Source: Aggregatilinea lenta (GTDB taxonomy: Bacteria > Chloroflexota > Anaerolineae > Aggregatilineales > Aggregatilineaceae). Taken from it: DNA of 64,000 bases. The stretch is taken from contig NZ_BFCB01000002.1 in the NCBI RefSeq assembly GCF_003569045.1, positions 62,001 to 126,000 on the forward strand, read 5' to 3'. Below are positions 53,863-62,291 of this stretch, piece by piece; position 1 is the stretch's first letter, and every line of letters starts with the position of its first letter. The translations under genes and the position numbers were made by a program. The notes under the pieces were generated by a model. It had not been told where the DNA came from and did no database searches. It saw only the letters and a list, made by a program, of their open reading frames with translations.

Positions 53863-54780
53863 ATGACATCTTACCAACCGTACGTCATGGGGATCGATGG
53901 CGGGGGCAGTGGAATCCGGGTTGTCATCGTAACCCCTGATCTATCCATCCACGGCTGGAGTGAGGGGCCGACCGCCAATCCAAGCGTCGTTGGCGCGGAC
54001 GCGGCGGCGCAAATCGTCCAGACGGCCATGAAGGAAGCGCTCGCGGCTGCAGGGCTGTCATCCAGTCAGATTGCAGCCGTCGGAATCGGCATTGCGGGTG
54101 CAGCAGCCCGCCACTCGGGGGACTGGCTGCGCGCCGTCGTGGCCGAGGCGGCACCTGATGCGATCTGCGTGCCCAGCGCCGACTATGAGATCGCCCTGAC
54201 CGGCGCGCGTGGCGAACGGTGCGGGGTACTTGTGTTAGCTGGAACCGGAAGCCTCGCTTATGGAGTGAACGCGTCGGGCGCATCGGCCCTCGTGGGTGGA
54301 TGGGGCTTCCTACTCGACGATAAAGGCAGCGGCTATTGGATCGGATTACAGGGATTGAAGGCGGTCGTTCAGGCTGCGGATGGTCGCGCGCCCGAAACCG
54401 CATTGTCCCACACACTGCTCGGCGCGTTGGAGTTGCGCGCGCCGCTTGAACTGATTCCCTGGTTGTACCGCACTGAAAAAGTGCGTACTCGCGACATCGC
54501 TCAACTGGCACCGCTGGTACTGGCACAAGCAAAGCAAGGCGACGAAGCAGCTATCGCGATTGTCAAGCGGGCGGCAAGTGAACTCATGCTGGCCACGCAG
54601 ACCGTGATCCGCAGGTTGGATCTCACGACGCCTGAGTTCGCCTTCGCCGGAGGCTTACTCAGCACGCCCAATCCTCTCAGTGAGGCGCTTTGCCAGTCAC
54701 TGGGCCTGAAAGCTATTCCTGCAGCACATCATCCCCCGGTTATTGGTGCAGCGCTGCTGGCTCTCCTATCACTCAGGTAA
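53863..54780 (+). CDS. BadF/BadG-family amino-sugar kinase (GlcNAc/MurNAc kinase-like)
   Basis: ASKHA-fold kinase of 305 residues. The phosphate-1 motif is MGIDGGGSGIR (9-19) and the second phosphate loop VLAGTGSLAYG. The acidic substrate residue is in SADYEIALTGA, and FAFAGGLL is the adenosine loop. The family holds GlcNAc kinases and the clostridial MurK, which phosphorylates both MurNAc and GlcNAc. Placed as the last gene of a muropeptide operon right after namZ, a MurK-like role fits; the exact sugar is inferred from context. No murQ etherase is visible in the window. Confidence 0.87.
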   Translation: MTSYQPYVMGIDGGGSGIRVVIVTPDLSIHGWSEGPTANPSVVGADAAAQIVQTAMKEALAAAGLSSSQIAAVGIGIAGAAARHSGDWLRAVVAEAAPDAICVPSADYEIALTGARGERCGVLVLAGTGSLAYGVNASGASALVGGWGFLLDDKGSGYWIGLQGLKAVVQAADGRAPETALSHTLLGALELRAPLELIPWLYRTEKVRTRDIAQLAPLVLAQAKQGDEAAIAIVKRAASELMLATQTVIRRLDLTTPEFAFAGGLLSTPNPLSEALCQSLGLKAIPAAHHPPVIGAALLALLSLR

Positions 54781-54822
54781 TCGTTCCTTGAGTTCAAGAA
54801 TCGATCCCCGCACCACGCGCAA

Positions 54823-54856
54823 ACAGGCGTCCATGCTTTACGAGCACGACGCCTGT
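54823..54856. terminator. hairpin between convergent operons
   Basis: ACAGGCGT and ACGCCTGT (extended inward by weaker pairs) form a stem with a loop of 18 bases or fewer between the convergent kinase and alpha-glucosidase genes. No T-run is present, so bidirectional termination is only possible. Confidence 0.4.
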
Positions 54857-54895
54857 GCAGTTGGGAACGTAATCGATGGGTGGGAAACGGATCTC

Positions 54896-56497
54896 TCAGA
54901 TCATGATGATCACGCCCTCGTTTGCGCCCAGGTTGATCGCAGCCAGAGTCACATCATGCGGCGACTCCAGGTTTGTCGTCAGGAGTACCTGACCCGTTTC
55001 TCCCAGATCGCTCGCGCCGATCGTTTGTGCCTCACCTGAGAAATTGAGCGCGACGAGATAGCGCTGGCCCTCAGCTTCGCGGAGATACACGAAACTGTGC
55101 TCCAACTCGGTCAAGATCGGCGTATAACTGCCTCCGTTAAGCGCGGGTGTGCGGCGGCGCAGCGCGATAAGCTGCCGGTACAGGTTCAGAACGGAGCGCG
55201 AGTCCTGGTTCTGCGCTTCTGCGTTCACCGCTTCGTGCCCGTCCGCAACTGGCAGCCACGGCTCGACGCGGGAGAAGCCGGCATAGGGCGCGGCGGACCA
55301 TTGGAACGGGGTGCGATAGGGATCGCGGCTTTTGTCCGGGCCGATGTTCAACCCCTGCGGATCTTGCATCCGGTCGGGCGGAACGTCCCCATTCGCCATG
55401 CCCAATTCTTCGCCGTTATAGAGCGTGGGCGTGCCGCGCAGCGTCAGCAGCAGCATCGCAGCGAGCCGTACCGCCTGCGGCCCGAAGCGAGACGCGAGAC
55501 GGGGCTTGTCGTGGCTGCCCAACACGTAGTTAGGCCACGCGCCGGGGGGAATCGAGGCTTCGAGTTCCGCCACCGACGCGCGGATGGCCGACGCCTGCCA
55601 GGGCTGCGACATCAGCGCGAAGTTGAACGGCAGATTCAGTTCGCTGAGATCCTGCCCATAATAGTCGGCCCAGCGCGAACGAGGCTCCGCCCAGATTTCC
55701 CCAATAACCACGCGGTCAGGATACGAGTCGATCAACTGCCGGAACGTGCGGATCATGTCGTGCGCTTCGGGTTGGTCGATGTCGTGGCGGTGTTCCTGCT
55801 GCGCCCACCGGTCGAGGCTCTGAAGATCCGCGCCGGGCAGGTACGGGTTATCTCGCATCTGTTCGTCCTTCATGATGAAGCCCACCACGTCCATGCGAAA
55901 TCCGTCTACGCCGCGATCCAGCCAGAAGCGCAGCACCTCGAGCATAGCCGACTGCACGGCGGGATTGCGCCAATTGAGGTCGGGCTGCTCTTTGAGGAAC
56001 AGGTGCAGGTAGTACTGCCCGGTGGCCTCGTCCCAGGTCCAGGCCGGGCCGCCAAACATACTCACCCAGTTATTCGGCGCGCTGCCGTCCGGTTTGGCAT
56101 CACGCCAGATGTACCAGTCGCGCCGGGCGCTGTCCCGCGAGGCGCGCGATTCCTGGAACCAGGGATGCCGGTCGGAAGTATGGTTCGGCACAAAGTCCAG
56201 GATCACGCGGATGCCACGGTGATGCGCCTCCGCCAACAGGCAATCGAAGGTCGCGAGGTCGCCAAAAATGGGGTGGATGTCGCAGTAGTCCGCGACATCG
56301 TAGCCAAAGTCCGCCATCGGAGAAGGGTAAATCGGGCTGATCCAGATCGCGTCAACACCCAGCGTTACGAGGTAATCCAGCCTGTCGATAATGCCTTGAA
56401 GGTCGCCGATGCCATCGCCGTTGGCGTCGTAGAAGCTGCGCGGGTAGATCTGGTAGATGACGCCGGTTTGCCACCAGGCAAAAGAGGGTGAGGTCAT
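54896..56497 (-). CDS. alpha-glucosidase, GH13 (probable oligo-1,6-glucosidase)
   Basis: Cytoplasmic GH13 enzyme of 533 residues. The start WWQTGVIYQIYPRSFYD and all four GH13 regions are present: DFVPNHTS, nucleophile D203 in GFRMDVVGF, acid/base E267 in VIGEIW, and D330 in LGSHDKPRL. Valine directly after the nucleophile is the residue linked to alpha-1,6 preference in oligo-1,6-glucosidases and dextran glucosidases; maltases usually have alanine or threonine. It is the last gene of an operon with a GH66 dextranase-like enzyme, which supports isomaltooligosaccharides as the substrate. It starts four bases after that gene. Confidence 0.93.
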   Translation of the reverse strand: MTSPSFAWWQTGVIYQIYPRSFYDANGDGIGDLQGIIDRLDYLVTLGVDAIWISPIYPSPMADFGYDVADYCDIHPIFGDLATFDCLLAEAHHRGIRVILDFVPNHTSDRHPWFQESRASRDSARRDWYIWRDAKPDGSAPNNWVSMFGGPAWTWDEATGQYYLHLFLKEQPDLNWRNPAVQSAMLEVLRFWLDRGVDGFRMDVVGFIMKDEQMRDNPYLPGADLQSLDRWAQQEHRHDIDQPEAHDMIRTFRQLIDSYPDRVVIGEIWAEPRSRWADYYGQDLSELNLPFNFALMSQPWQASAIRASVAELEASIPPGAWPNYVLGSHDKPRLASRFGPQAVRLAAMLLLTLRGTPTLYNGEELGMANGDVPPDRMQDPQGLNIGPDKSRDPYRTPFQWSAAPYAGFSRVEPWLPVADGHEAVNAEAQNQDSRSVLNLYRQLIALRRRTPALNGGSYTPILTELEHSFVYLREAEGQRYLVALNFSGEAQTIGASDLGETGQVLLTTNLESPHDVTLAAINLGANEGVIIMI

Positions 56498-56501
56498 TGG
56501 G

Positions 56502-57983
56502 CTAGGCTTCTTTCAGTTCGATGCAGACAAGGGTCCAGAAGTCTACAACAGGGACGGCGCAGCGCAGGTATCCATCCGACTGCGTGAAGTCGAGCGGTTG
56601 CGGCAGGCTATCCGTGTCCGGCGACACCCACCAGATCCGCGCCACATCGCCGGAAAGCGTTAGCTCAATGCTGATGTCTGTCTGAGGCTGCGGGACCGGG
56701 TTGGCGTCGTTCCACGACTGCGCGGGCTGCGCGTTTAGCACGTTGAGCGCGATCCGCCCCGGCGCGCGGCGCGCGATCACCCACAGGCCGCCTTCCGCTG
56801 TCACGCCCAGCGACGCCGGGTCCGCGAACGAGAGCAGTTCCTCGTACGCCACGCCGAAATCGGCCAGCCGCTGAAGGTCCGCGTCGAGTGCCGCCGAAGG
56901 ACGCTTTGCCAGCGGGAAATAGGGATCGGAGAGGTACAGACCGTCCTCGCCGTAGATGAGGTGATAGCCGCCGCTCGCCAGGATGACGCTGGCGGCCAGC
57001 CGCACCGTGACCTCGTGCACCGGGTCAATGTACGCGGCGATGACCGGCGTGCGTCCGCCTGATTTTTGGCGGTTCAGCGCGGCGACCTCGGCCAGATGGC
57101 CCAGGGTGGTCATGGGCGGCCACAGCTCGCAGTATAAAAAGTCGAGCGGGGCGGTGTTGATCGCATCCAGCGGCCAGTTGTGCACCATGTTGAACAGCAG
57201 GTGTTTTTCCGGCGGGATAGCCTCGCGGATGGCTTGCAGCGTGCCCACAAACGCGGCGGGCAGATCGACCGGCGCACCGCCTGCGTCAAAGCCCGTGAAC
57301 GGCTCGCCGTATTGATCGACATGGATGCCGTCGAAGGGTACCGCATCGAGCACGGCGACACAGTCGTGGGCGAAGTGCTCGCGCCAGGGTGACGCCGGAT
57401 TGACCAGCTTCAGGAAGCCATCCGCGAAGTCATACAGCACGCCGTTTTCATCGTACAGACCCCAGTCGAGATGCTCGGCGGCGAACGCGGGCGACGCGCC
57501 GTAGATCGCCGTGTAGGGCATGGCGACGATGCCGCGCGCGTGGGCTGCGTCGATCAGCTTGCGCACCGTCGCCAACGACATCGGGCGATCCAGCGGATCG
57601 ACGTATTCATCTGCTGGAGGCAGCAGGTCGTCGTGCCGGTACTGCCAGTCATAAAACTGGATGCCGTTGACGTGGTGCGCCAGCAGCCAGTCCAGGTCGA
57701 AGCTGGCGCGATCCGGCTTGAAATCGAACAGGTAGCCGTAGCGCGGCGCGTCGGTCCAGCGCGCGAGCACGTCATACGCGGTCCAGTACGTGCCGCTCCC
57801 GGCCTGGATGCGAACGCGGTAGCCGCGCTTCGGTTCGACCGGCGGCTGCCAGCGCAGCGCATCTTCACCCTGTATCGTGGCGAGGCGATCTCCTAAATGC
57901 CAGATTTCGGCCTGGAATGGTTCGCCAACCGGAATCACCACCTGCTCACCGGGGCGGAAGAATGCGTGTGTGGGTGCGATCAT
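56502..57983 (-). CDS. GH66 family dextranase-like hydrolase, cytoplasmic
   Basis: GH66-type enzyme of 493 residues, shorter than secreted dextranases. An N-terminal beta domain (residues 1-75) precedes the barrel (YGYLFDFKPD onward). The likely nucleophile is D223 in FDGIHVDQYGEP and the acid/base E286 in FLYCELWPPM, followed by a C-terminal beta domain. There is no signal peptide, whereas most known GH66 enzymes are secreted; this one would cut imported isomaltooligosaccharides. Start and stop overlap with the MalG-type gene (ATGA), AGGAA precedes, and the longer frame is thereby excluded. A cycloisomaltooligosaccharide-forming activity cannot be excluded. Confidence 0.85.
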   Translation of the reverse strand: MIAPTHAFFRPGEQVVIPVGEPFQAEIWHLGDRLATIQGEDALRWQPPVEPKRGYRVRIQAGSGTYWTAYDVLARWTDAPRYGYLFDFKPDRASFDLDWLLAHHVNGIQFYDWQYRHDDLLPPADEYVDPLDRPMSLATVRKLIDAAHARGIVAMPYTAIYGASPAFAAEHLDWGLYDENGVLYDFADGFLKLVNPASPWREHFAHDCVAVLDAVPFDGIHVDQYGEPFTGFDAGGAPVDLPAAFVGTLQAIREAIPPEKHLLFNMVHNWPLDAINTAPLDFLYCELWPPMTTLGHLAEVAALNRQKSGGRTPVIAAYIDPVHEVTVRLAASVILASGGYHLIYGEDGLYLSDPYFPLAKRPSAALDADLQRLADFGVAYEELLSFADPASLGVTAEGGLWVIARRAPGRIALNVLNAQPAQSWNDANPVPQPQTDISIELTLSGDVARIWWVSPDTDSLPQPLDFTQSDGYLRCAVPVVDFWTLVCIELKEA

Positions 57984-58810
57984 GATTTGATTCCTGTGGT
58001 AGCAATCCCGGCGACAAAGTAACGCTGGAAAATGACGTACACGACGATGACGGGGATCAGCGCGACGATGGACGCCGCGAAAACCTGTCCCCACTGCGTC
58101 AGGTGCTGCGTCTGGAACAAGGCGATCCCAATGGGCAGGGTACGCTGGCTGCTTTCCTTGATAGCAACGTGTGCCCAGGGGAATTCATCCCAACTGTACA
58201 GGAAGGTGAAAATGATCGTGACGGCCAATCCCGGACGGCTGAGGGGTAGGATGATGCGCCAGAAGATCGTCCACTGGTTGGCTCCGTCGATCAGCGCCGC
58301 TTCGGTCAGCTCTTTGGGAATCGACTTGAAGAAGCCGGTTAGCAGATAGGTCTGCATCGAGAGACTCATCGCCACATAAACCGGGATCAGCCCGTGCAGG
58401 TTCAACAGCTTCAGGTCCCGCGCGACGAGATACTGCGGGATGATGAGCATCACGGAGGGGATCATCATGCCCAGCAACAGCACGGCGAACAGCACGCGCT
58501 TGCCGAAGAACTCCATACGCCCGAAGGCATAGGCCATCATCGACGAAATGAACACCGTGGCCGCCGTCGTGGAAACCGCGACGAGCAGGCTGTTGAGGAA
58601 GTACCGGTCGAAGCTGTCGGTACGCAGCGATGTGCGGTAGTTGTCAAGCGTCGCCGGAGTGGGAATGAACCTTGGCGGCAGCTCAAAAACCAACGTCTGC
58701 GGCTTGAACGAGACAGAAGCCATGTACAGGAACGGCACGAGCACGATCCCCATGCCGAGAATCAAGAGCGTATAGCTGATTGCTGCGTTAACTCTGCGTG
58801 CCCGCGTCAT
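57980..58810 (-). CDS. sugar ABC transporter permease, MalG type (isomaltooligosaccharide operon)
   Basis: CUT1 permease of 276 residues with six helices (first: ISYTLLILGMGIVLVPFLYM) and the EAA loop TEAALIDGANQWTIFWRIILP. It overlaps the MalF-type gene upstream and the GH66 gene downstream by four bases each, so the three are translationally coupled. Confidence 0.93.
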   Translation of the reverse strand: MTRARRVNAAISYTLLILGMGIVLVPFLYMASVSFKPQTLVFELPPRFIPTPATLDNYRTSLRTDSFDRYFLNSLLVAVSTTAATVFISSMMAYAFGRMEFFGKRVLFAVLLLGMMIPSVMLIIPQYLVARDLKLLNLHGLIPVYVAMSLSMQTYLLTGFFKSIPKELTEAALIDGANQWTIFWRIILPLSRPGLAVTIIFTFLYSWDEFPWAHVAIKESSQRTLPIGIALFQTQHLTQWGQVFAASIVALIPVIVVYVIFQRYFVAGIATTGIKS

Positions 58811-59697
58811 GCGTAGTCCACCTCACGCTGCAACAGCCGGATCTGTATGAGGCTGATGACGAAGATCAGCGAGGTCAGCAGGTAGCTAATCGCCGCACCG
58901 CGCCCGAAATCCAGGTTGTCGAAGGTTTCCTGGTACATCAGGGTCAGGACAAAATGCGTGCGATCCAGCGGATCGCCGCCGTTGGTGATCAGCAGGCCGG
59001 AAATGTAGACGTTGAGCGCGCCAATCGTCAGCACGACCACCAGGAAGACCAGTGTCGAGCGCATCAGCGGCAGCGTCACGTTCCTGAAGCGCCGCAGGGC
59101 GTTCGCACCGTCTACGGCGGCAGCCTCGTAGAGTTCTGCCGGGATGCCCTGCAACCCGGCCAGCATCACGACCGCCGTCCATCCGACGCCCTTCCAGATG
59201 CCCAGCAGGTGAATCGGAACCATGACCAGATTTTCGTCCGCCAGCCAGCGTATGGGTTTTGCGATCAACCCCACCTGCTGCAAGCCGTAGTTGATGAGGC
59301 CCGCCTGGCTGTTAAACAGGTATTCGAACAACAGGGCGACCACCACCCACGAGGTGATCACGGGCAGGTAATACACGGTGCGGAAAAAGGTCTGGCCGGG
59401 CAGCTTCTGGTTGAGCAGGAGTGCCACGCTGAGGCCCAGAATCATCTGGCCGGGCACTGTCACCAGCGCATACAACAGTGTGTTTTTGACGGCGCGCTGA
59501 AAAATAGGGTCCTGAAGGGTGTCCTGGTAATTTTGCAGGCCCAGAAATTCGCTGCGCGTGGGGTTGATAATGTTCCAGTCGTACAGGCTCACACGCAGCG
59601 AGTACGCCATCGGATACAGGATGAACAGCGTGAACAGCGCGAATCCGGGCAGGATAAACAGGTAGGGCATGAGCTTGCGTAAGGCAGCCTGTTGCAT
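58807..59697 (-). CDS. sugar ABC transporter permease, MalF type (isomaltooligosaccharide operon)
   Basis: CUT1 permease of 296 residues with six helices (first: LFILPGFALFTLFILYPMAY) and the EAA loop YEAAAVDGANALRRFRNVTLP. GGGAG upstream of the ATG at 59697 sets the start; an in-frame ATG 13 codons earlier lies in the intercistronic hairpin region. It is preceded by that hairpin and the binding-protein gene. Confidence 0.92.
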   Translation of the reverse strand: MQQAALRKLMPYLFILPGFALFTLFILYPMAYSLRVSLYDWNIINPTRSEFLGLQNYQDTLQDPIFQRAVKNTLLYALVTVPGQMILGLSVALLLNQKLPGQTFFRTVYYLPVITSWVVVALLFEYLFNSQAGLINYGLQQVGLIAKPIRWLADENLVMVPIHLLGIWKGVGWTAVVMLAGLQGIPAELYEAAAVDGANALRRFRNVTLPLMRSTLVFLVVVLTIGALNVYISGLLITNGGDPLDRTHFVLTLMYQETFDNLDFGRGAAISYLLTSLIFVISLIQIRLLQREVDYA

Positions 59698-59718
59698 GAT
59701 ATGCTCCCGAGCGTGACA

Positions 59719-59752
59719 GTGATGGAGAGGCTTCAATGGACCTCCCCATCAC
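59719..59752 (-). terminator. intercistronic hairpin in the isomaltooligosaccharide operon
   Basis: On the minus strand GTGATGGGGAGG pairs with CCTCTCCATCAC (12-bp stem, one G-U pair, loop of ten). It lies between binding-protein and MalF-type genes with no T-run. Confidence 0.6.
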
Positions 59753-59773
59753 TTCAATGCCTGACGCTACTTT

Positions 59774-61012
59774 TTAGCCTTCGCTCAACAGCGCGTCGAT
59801 TTCGGCTGCCGCATCGTCGAGGGCTTCCTGGGGGGTCTTCTCGCCGCGCAGCATGTACTGGTAGGCGTTGTTGATCGCGTTGTCCATCTCGTTCCAGTGC
59901 GGGCTGGGCGTGCGGAGGTTCGCCGTCTCAAGCTGCTCCATGAAGATTTGGAAGTACGCGGGCAGAGCTTCGTTGCCGGTCAGTCCGCTTAGCGTCGGGA
60001 TCACGCCCGCGTCGGCCATGACGATCTGGGCCTCCTCGCTCGCCAGGAACTGCATCCACTTCAGCGCTTCTTCCTGGTGCTTGGAGCCGTCCATCAGCAC
60101 GGCGTCTTCGCCGCCGACCACACTGCTCGTGCCGGTTTCGCCAGCAGGAACCAGCGCGAAGTTGACCTCGAAGTCAGGATAGTTAGCCTCGTAAATCGAC
60201 ACCATCCACGGGCCATCGATGATCATGCTGTACAGGCCCGTTGCATGGCCCGCGTCGGTGGCGATGCCGCCGCCCAACAGGTTCGGGGACATGCAGCCAT
60301 CATTATACAGGTTGACGAGCGTCTCGAACGCCGCGACGCTGGCCTCGCTGTTCAGATACCCTTCCGCCGTGGTCACTTCGGGGTCGGTGATGCTGCCACC
60401 CTGGGCAAAGAACAGCGGCGCGGGAGCCCAGAAGTAGGTCCCGCCCATTGCGAAGCCGTAGCGCTCTTCGCCGTTGCTGAGCGCGCAGGCGGCATCCACG
60501 AATTCGCCGATGGTCGTGGGCACTTCCAGCCCAGCTTCTTCGAACTGGGCGCGGTTATAGAGCAGTACCTGTGTATTCGTGCTGATCGGCAGTCCATAGT
60601 AATGACCGCTGAAGTAATTTGTTTGGAGCGGAGCGGAGAAGAATTGTTCCTGGTAGGTCTCGAAGTCGGGGATAATCTCGTCCACTGCAACCAGCGCGCC
60701 GAGATCGGCAAATTCGGACACCCACGCGATGTCCATGCGGATCACGTCCGGCGGATCGCCAGAGGCGAGTGCGGTCATGATGACCTGGCGGAACTCGTTC
60801 GCGTTTTGGGCGTAACGCGATGCTTCGATCTCGATGCCGGGATTGGCTTCTTCAAACATAGCGATCAGTTCGTCGAGCTTTTCAGTTTCGGAATCGCTCA
60901 GGGTGTGCCAGTACTTGATCGTCACGGTGTCCTGGGCAGCGGCAGGCAGCGCGGGAACCAGCCCGACCATTAGCGCCAGGGCGGTTATCAGCAGTGCAAA
61001 ACGGCGTAACAT
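59774..61012 (-). CDS. extracellular sugar-binding protein of an ABC transporter (isomaltooligosaccharide operon)
   Basis: Solute-binding protein family 1, 412 residues. The signal peptide is MLRR, core FALLITALALMVGLVPAL, cleavage AAAQDT, without lipobox. The mature protein begins VTIKYWHTLSDSETEKLDEL, typical of oligosaccharide-binding proteins, and contains YNRAQFEEAGLEVPTTIGEF. AAGGAG lies upstream. The operon context (GH66, GH13 alpha-1,6-glucosidase) suggests isomaltooligosaccharides as the ligand. A palindromic operator for the upstream LacI protein lies 88 bases before the start codon. Confidence 0.93.
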   Translation of the reverse strand: MLRRFALLITALALMVGLVPALPAAAQDTVTIKYWHTLSDSETEKLDELIAMFEEANPGIEIEASRYAQNANEFRQVIMTALASGDPPDVIRMDIAWVSEFADLGALVAVDEIIPDFETYQEQFFSAPLQTNYFSGHYYGLPISTNTQVLLYNRAQFEEAGLEVPTTIGEFVDAACALSNGEERYGFAMGGTYFWAPAPLFFAQGGSITDPEVTTAEGYLNSEASVAAFETLVNLYNDGCMSPNLLGGGIATDAGHATGLYSMIIDGPWMVSIYEANYPDFEVNFALVPAGETGTSSVVGGEDAVLMDGSKHQEEALKWMQFLASEEAQIVMADAGVIPTLSGLTGNEALPAYFQIFMEQLETANLRTPSPHWNEMDNAINNAYQYMLRGEKTPQEALDDAAAEIDALLSEG

Positions 61013-61099
61013 GTTTATGCTCCTTCATTCAAAAAGCGGCCAGCAGATGCATTTTGAGACTGATTTCCGGTTGTAAGAGTGACTCCTTTCGCGCCTAAA

Positions 61100-61111
61100 T
61101 GAACCGGTTCA
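61100..61111 (-). promoter_or_regulatory. LacI operator of the isomaltooligosaccharide operon
   Basis: TGAACCGGTTCA is a perfect 12-bp palindrome with a central CG, located between the lacI-type gene and the binding-protein gene. The same core occurs upstream of lacI itself (62172-62185). Confidence 0.75.
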
Positions 61112-61129
61112 ATTCGTGCTAAAAAGAGA

Positions 61130-62158
61130 CTAGACGGGTTTGCCTGTCGAGCTGCGAACGTGCAGCTCCGGTTTGATCAACTGCCGGGTTTCTGTTTCGG
61201 CATCCTCACCGGCGATCACGGACTGAAGCAGACCGAACAACAGCGCACCGATTTCGCGCGTGGGCTGGGAGATGGTCGTCAGCGGCGGATGCCAGTAGCG
61301 CGACAGCGGAATATCATCGAAGCCCACCACGGACACGTCGCGCCCTACCTTCAGCCCGCGTGCCTGCGCCGCTCGCATCGCGCCAAATGCCATGCGGTCG
61401 TTGTTGCAGATGATGGCGGTTGGCGGTTGGCTGTAATCCAGCAGGTAGTGCATACCCAACTGGCCGGAATGCTCGGTGAAATCGCCCTCCAGGGTGAGCG
61501 CGGGATCAATTTGCAGGCCGACTTCTGCCATCGCGGCTTCAAAACCCTGCCAACGGAGATGGGCCAGATGCTGTTCGCGCGGAGGAGACAGGTAAGCGAT
61601 GCGTGTATGGCCGAGATCGGCCAGGTGGTTGACGGCCAGCGTGATACCGTGCGCGCCGTCCACGTCGATCCAGTGGATAGTATCGTCACGCTCGTAGCGG
61701 CCAAAGACCACGAATGGGAAACGCTGCGTCTTCAAAAACTCGATGCGCGGATCGTTGTCGCGCACGGCGAAGAGGATCAGCCCGTCCACCTGCCGCCCCA
61801 GGACCAGCCGCTCGTAGAGGTCGATCTCCTGAGTGCCTACCGGGATCGTCCAGAAGGTCAGTCCGATACCGGTCCCGATCGCTGCCGTGCTGACACCGTC
61901 GATCAGGTCGAGGATGAACGGGTCAGATTCGCTCTGTAGAGTACTGGGGCGCAGCTCCGTCCGCACCATGCCAATGGTATAGGTCAGTTGGGTGTTGAGG
62001 CTGCGCGCGGCTGCAGTGGGGTGGTAATTCAGGGAATCGATGGCGGCCAGCACGCGCTCGCGCGTTTCGGAGCGGACGAGCGGGCTGCTGTTCAGGACGT
62101 TGGAGACCGTACCGACAGAAACCCTGGCGAGCTTGGCGACATCACGAATAGTTGTCAT
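61130..62158 (-). CDS. LacI-family transcriptional regulator (isomaltooligosaccharide operon)
   Basis: Repressor of 342 residues: helix-turn-helix [22 protein letters not shown] at the N terminus, hinge [21 protein letters not shown], and sugar-binding domain ([18 protein letters not shown] near the end). GAGGAT before the ATG at 62158 is decisive; a longer frame passes through the operator. The same palindrome TGAACCGGTTCA lies upstream of this gene and of the downstream transporter operon, so it should repress both. Confidence 0.94.
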   Translation of the reverse strand: MTTIRDVAKLARVSVGTVSNVLNSSPLVRSETRERVLAAIDSLNYHPTAAARSLNTQLTYTIGMVRTELRPSTLQSESDPFILDLIDGVSTAAIGTGIGLTFWTIPVGTQEIDLYERLVLGRQVDGLILFAVRDNDPRIEFLKTQRFPFVVFGRYERDDTIHWIDVDGAHGITLAVNHLADLGHTRIAYLSPPREQHLAHLRWQGFEAAMAEVGLQIDPALTLEGDFTEHSGQLGMHYLLDYSQPPTAIICNNDRMAFGAMRAAQARGLKVGRDVSVVGFDDIPLSRYWHPPLTTISQPTREIGALLFGLLQSVIAGEDAETETRQLIKPELHVRSSTGKPV

Positions 62159-62171
62159 GTAATCCTCTAAT

Positions 62172-62213
62172 TTGAACCGGTTCAATTACACCATAAAATT
62201 GCTTGTTTGTCAA
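62172..62213 (-). promoter_or_regulatory. lacI promoter with overlapping operator
   Basis: On the minus strand TTGACA (62208-62213) and TGTAAT (62185-62190) are 17 bases apart. The palindrome TTGAACCGGTTCAA (62172-62185) begins at the last base of the -10 element, so a bound repressor would block initiation. A half-site (TTGGTTC) lies at 62214-62220. Confidence 0.8.
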
Positions 62214-62291
62214 TTGGTTCAGGCTATTTGTAGTCAGGACCAGATCCTTCCGCCAATACTCATGGTGACCTCACCCTCTTGAGATACGGCG

